Below are positions 15,611 through 17,010 of a stretch of 17,010 nt of DNA, piece by piece. The stretch is from NCBI GenBank assembly GCA_964354345.1, contig CAYGZL010000050.1, positions 1 through 17,010 on the forward strand, written 5' to 3'. The DNA is from CAYGZL01 sp964354345. GTDB lineage: Bacteria > Chloroflexota > Anaerolineae > Anaerolineales > UBA4823. Each line of letters starts with the position of its first letter. Within the stretch, counting starts at the first letter, position 1. Position numbers and translations under genes: made by a program. Below the pieces are notes generated by a model, which searched no databases, had not been told where the DNA came from, and was given only the letters and a program-made list of their open reading frames with translations.

Positions 15611-16476
15611 GCTTTGTCTCCAATCATCTCCAAGAAGGCTTCTTCCAGGCTGACCTGGAAAACCTGCAAATCGTGAAACGCTACACCGCGCAAGACCATC
15701 TGCCGCACCAGCTCATCGGCATCGGGCGTGTAGAGGGTAATGATCCCATTTTCCTGCTTCGCCTGCACGACGCCCGCCAACTCGGGCAGCGTCTCGGCCT
15801 TAAAACTCACGCGTTTTAATCCTACCCGCGCCTTAATCGTCGGCACATCTCCTTCAGCGATCAGACTCCCTTTAACGATCACCGCCACCCGCGTTGCCAG
15901 GATTTCGGCTTCCTCCAGGTAATGGGTGGTCAGTAAAACTGAGCCCCCGCCCTCGCGATACTCATGAATCGATTGCCACAAACGATGTCGCGCCTCCACA
16001 TCCAGGCCGGTGGTCGGCTCATCCAGGAACATCAGGCGCGGATTACCGGCAAAAGCCAGGGCTACCGCCAGCCGGCGCTGTTGACCGCCGCTCAAGCTAC
16101 CAACCTGACGTCCTTTATGCTCCTGGAGATCAAACCGTTCGAGCAGCTCGGTTGCGTTGGCAGGCTGCTCATAGTGCGCCCGCACGAGCGCCAGTGTCTC
16201 GGCTACCGTGAGATGCCAGGGAAAAGCGGTTTCTTGCGGCGTGACGCCAATCGAGCGGCGCACCTCAGGGCGGCGCGGATCCTGCCCGAGCAGAAGGACC
16301 TGACCATGGTCGGGGAAACGAAGGCCTAAGAGCAGATTGAGGGTGGTTGTCTTCCCCGCCCCATTGGGACCGAGCAAAGTCAAAATCTCCCCCTGGCGCA
16401 GCTCCAGGCTCACGCCATTGAGCGCCTGGATGCGACCAAACTGTTTCGAGACATTGATGAGTTGAGCCAGAATCAC
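15607..16476 (-). CDS. ABC transporter ATP-binding protein (ABC-2 exporter type)
   Basis: This 289-residue cytosolic ATPase powers the adjacent permease. It has the full set of nucleotide-binding motifs: Walker A GPNGAGKTT (36-44), the Q-loop in VTPQE (Q81), signature LSGGQQ (128-133), Walker B LMFLDEP (148-154), the D-loop GLD (157-159) and switch H185 in TTHYLEEAE. After about residue 215 there is an extra 70-residue C-terminal domain of the kind found in DrrA/CcmA-type exporters. All key residues are intact. The start is GTG at 16476 with GGAGGAG 5-6 nt upstream; an out-of-frame ATG at 16492 overlaps this site. A TATAAT with a nearby dyad lies about 110 nt upstream. Confidence 0.93.
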   Translation of the reverse strand: MILAQLINVSKQFGRIQALNGVSLELRQGEILTLLGPNGAGKTTTLNLLLGLRFPDHGQVLLLGQDPRRPEVRRSIGVTPQETAFPWHLTVAETLALVRAHYEQPANATELLERFDLQEHKGRQVGSLSGGQQRRLAVALAFAGNPRLMFLDEPTTGLDVEARHRLWQSIHEYREGGGSVLLTTHYLEEAEILATRVAVIVKGSLIAEGDVPTIKARVGLKRVSFKAETLPELAGVVQAKQENGIITLYTPDADELVRQMVLRGVAFHDLQVFQVSLEEAFLEMIGDKA

Positions 16477-16587
16477 GATTCTCCTCCATCATTTACCAAC
16501 ACACCGGTCCGTCGAGTCTCATTTATCCCTGGTAGAACTCCTCCGGCAGCTCTTTGATTCCAAACATGGCAGATAATAGTTTGCGTG

Positions 16588-16593
16588 ATTATA
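16588..16593 (-). promoter_or_regulatory. Candidate -10 (TATAAT) of the ABC transporter operon
   Basis: A perfect TATAAT on the minus strand lies about 112 nt before the GTG of the ATPase gene. The spacer and -35 area are occupied by the dyad at 16599-16614. No consensus -35 is visible, as might be expected of an activator- or repressor-controlled promoter. Confidence 0.45.
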
Positions 16594-16598
16594 ACCTT

Positions 16599-16614
16599 AT
16601 CGGATTGTTCCGAT
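16599..16614. promoter_or_regulatory. Inverted repeat, possible operator of the ABC operon
   Basis: A perfect 6-4-6 dyad, ATCGGA-TTGT-TCCGAT, sits just upstream of the TATAAT at 16588-16593 on the minus strand, covering the spacer and part of the -35 region. The position suits a repressor such as a TetR- or MarR-type regulator; no regulator gene lies in the window. Confidence 0.5.
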
Positions 16615-16647
16615 TAATTATTTTCTACTGGAAATTCACTCAGCTAA

Positions 16648-16830
16648 GGTGAAATTATCAGATTCCTGGGACCGAATAGAGCTGGCAAAACCACAAGGAT
16701 CAAGCTGCTTACCTGGCAGTTCCACTCTACCTCTGGCCATGCCCAGATTGCCGGCTGCGACATTGTCAGCCAGCGCGACCTGCTCGAACCGCAGATCAAT
16801 CACGTCAAGCAGCTAACTTCCTACGACTGA
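16648..16830 (+). pseudogene. Remnant of an ABC transporter ATPase (N-terminal fragment with damaged Walker A)
   Basis: A 60-codon open frame reads GEIIRFLGPNRAGKTTRIKLL near its start and then STSGHAQIAGCDIVSQRDL, a clear match to the start of an ABC-2 ATPase (usual form GEIFGFLGPNGAGKTTTIKLLTG...SG.A.VAGYD). The Walker A glycine is changed (GPNRAGKTT), a TAA lies directly before the first codon, and the frame stops after about 60 codons without Q-loop, signature or Walker B. No start codon or ribosome site serves it. It is in the opposite direction to the intact ABC operon and its wording differs from that ATPase (ILTLLGPNGAGKTTTLNLLLG), so it derives from another paralog. Confidence 0.8.
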
Positions 16831-16844
16831 GAGGGATATTGGCA

Positions 16845-16853
16845 TGCTATAAT
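16845..16853 (+). promoter_or_regulatory. Extended -10 promoter element (TGCTATAAT) for the exported protein gene
   Basis: TGC-TATAAT, perfect with the TGn extension, lies 52 nt before the ATG at 16906. It is identical to the element at 12456-12464. Confidence 0.6.
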
Positions 16854-16905
16854 ACAACCAACCCAACGGATAAAATCAAACCCTCGGACAGGGCTGGTTA
16901 TTAGG

Positions 16906-17010
16906 ATGCGCAATTATCTGCTGCTGCTCAGTTGCCTGATCGTAACATTCAGCCTGCAGGCTGCAACCTGGCTGCAAGATTCTACCCCGACGCCCACCCC
17001 GCCGGGATTG
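16906..17010 (+). CDS. N-terminus of an exported protein of unknown function (partial)
   Basis: Only the first 35 codons are in the window. They show a classic export signal, a short positive start (MRN) and a hydrophobic core (LLLLSCLIVTFSL), then a small-residue stretch (QAA) where signal peptidase could cut. A Thr-Pro repeat (TPTPTPP) follows, typical of a flexible linker in secreted or wall-exposed proteins. The Cys at position 11 is inside the hydrophobic core, so a lipoprotein signal is unlikely. The frame is open to the window edge. The ribosome site is poor (ACAGGG 12 nt upstream), which leaves the start slightly uncertain. No function can be assigned. Confidence 0.7.
   Translation, partial: MRNYLLLLSCLIVTFSLQAATWLQDSTPTPTPPGL

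Larger units (their letters stand above)
16477..16905. other. 429-nt intergenic region with operator-like dyad, ABC remnant and divergent promoters
   Basis: It holds the ABC-operon promoter region (minus strand, about 16588-16616), an ABC ATPase remnant (plus strand, 16648-16830) and a plus-strand promoter at 16845. On the minus strand a 14-codon frame beginning at 16567 reads MFGIKELPEEFYQG and stops before a second 9-codon frame. Neither has a ribosome site, so I treat them as leader sequence. Confidence 0.6.

Noticed and set aside
16523..16567. 14-codon minus-strand frame MFGIKELPEEFYQG upstream of the ABC ATPase
   Set aside because: It reads like protein but has no ribosome site and no known match; it could be a gene remnant, but the evidence is too thin.
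3071..16658. 12-nt word AGGTGAAATTAT at 3071-3082 and again at 16647-16658
   Set aside because: Several 12-nt repeats are expected by chance in 17 kb. The second copy lies inside the ABC remnant coding frame.

Overview
The window looks like chromosomal DNA from a free-living bacterium of the Chloroflexota, most likely class Anaerolineae. This is inferred from three things: a LysJ/ArgD-type aminotransferase with Thermus/Chloroflexi-like sequence, a large secreted protein ending in the short tail FLPVVNR that I associate from memory with Chloroflexota exported proteins, and moderate GC content with strong Shine-Dalgarno sites. There are no rRNA or tRNA genes, no CRISPR array, and no transposase or phage gene that I can see.

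Left part (1-3200): a partial TrmH/SpoU-type RNA methyltransferase with an N-terminal zinc ribbon runs leftwards off the window. Divergent from it is a two-gene unit that overlaps by ATGA: a D-Ala-D-Ala-ligase-like ATP-grasp enzyme and a GNAT acetyltransferase. Converging on this unit, with overlapping stop codons, is a stand-alone SIS-domain sugar-phosphate isomerase/deaminase.

Middle (3136-7574): a terminator, then a 1340-residue exported protein carrying two tandem 5'-nucleotidase/CpdB-type modules. It has a leader of about 290 nt whose probable promoter is an extended -10 element.

Sugar/one-carbon region (7575-13617): on the minus strand lie a YicI-like GH31 alpha-xylosidase/alpha-glucosidase, an MFS transporter and a homocysteine S-methyltransferase-family protein. 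Divergent from the glycosidase is a URO-D-superfamily protein of a type I associate with saccharide loci. A plausible reading is uptake and hydrolysis of alpha-xylosides or other alpha-glycosides, with two methyltransferase-fold proteins of unknown substrate.

Right part (13646-17010): a LysJ/ArgD-type aminotransferase, then a two-gene ABC-2 transporter (ATPase and permease overlapping by ATGA) on the minus strand. Upstream of the ATPase are a putative operator dyad, a plus-strand remnant of a different ABC ATPase, and the start of an exported plus-strand protein that leaves the window.

Nothing here proves a wholly new system. The best candidates for follow-up are the asymmetric double nucleotidase and its leader, the ATP-grasp/GNAT pair, and the ABC ATPase remnant.
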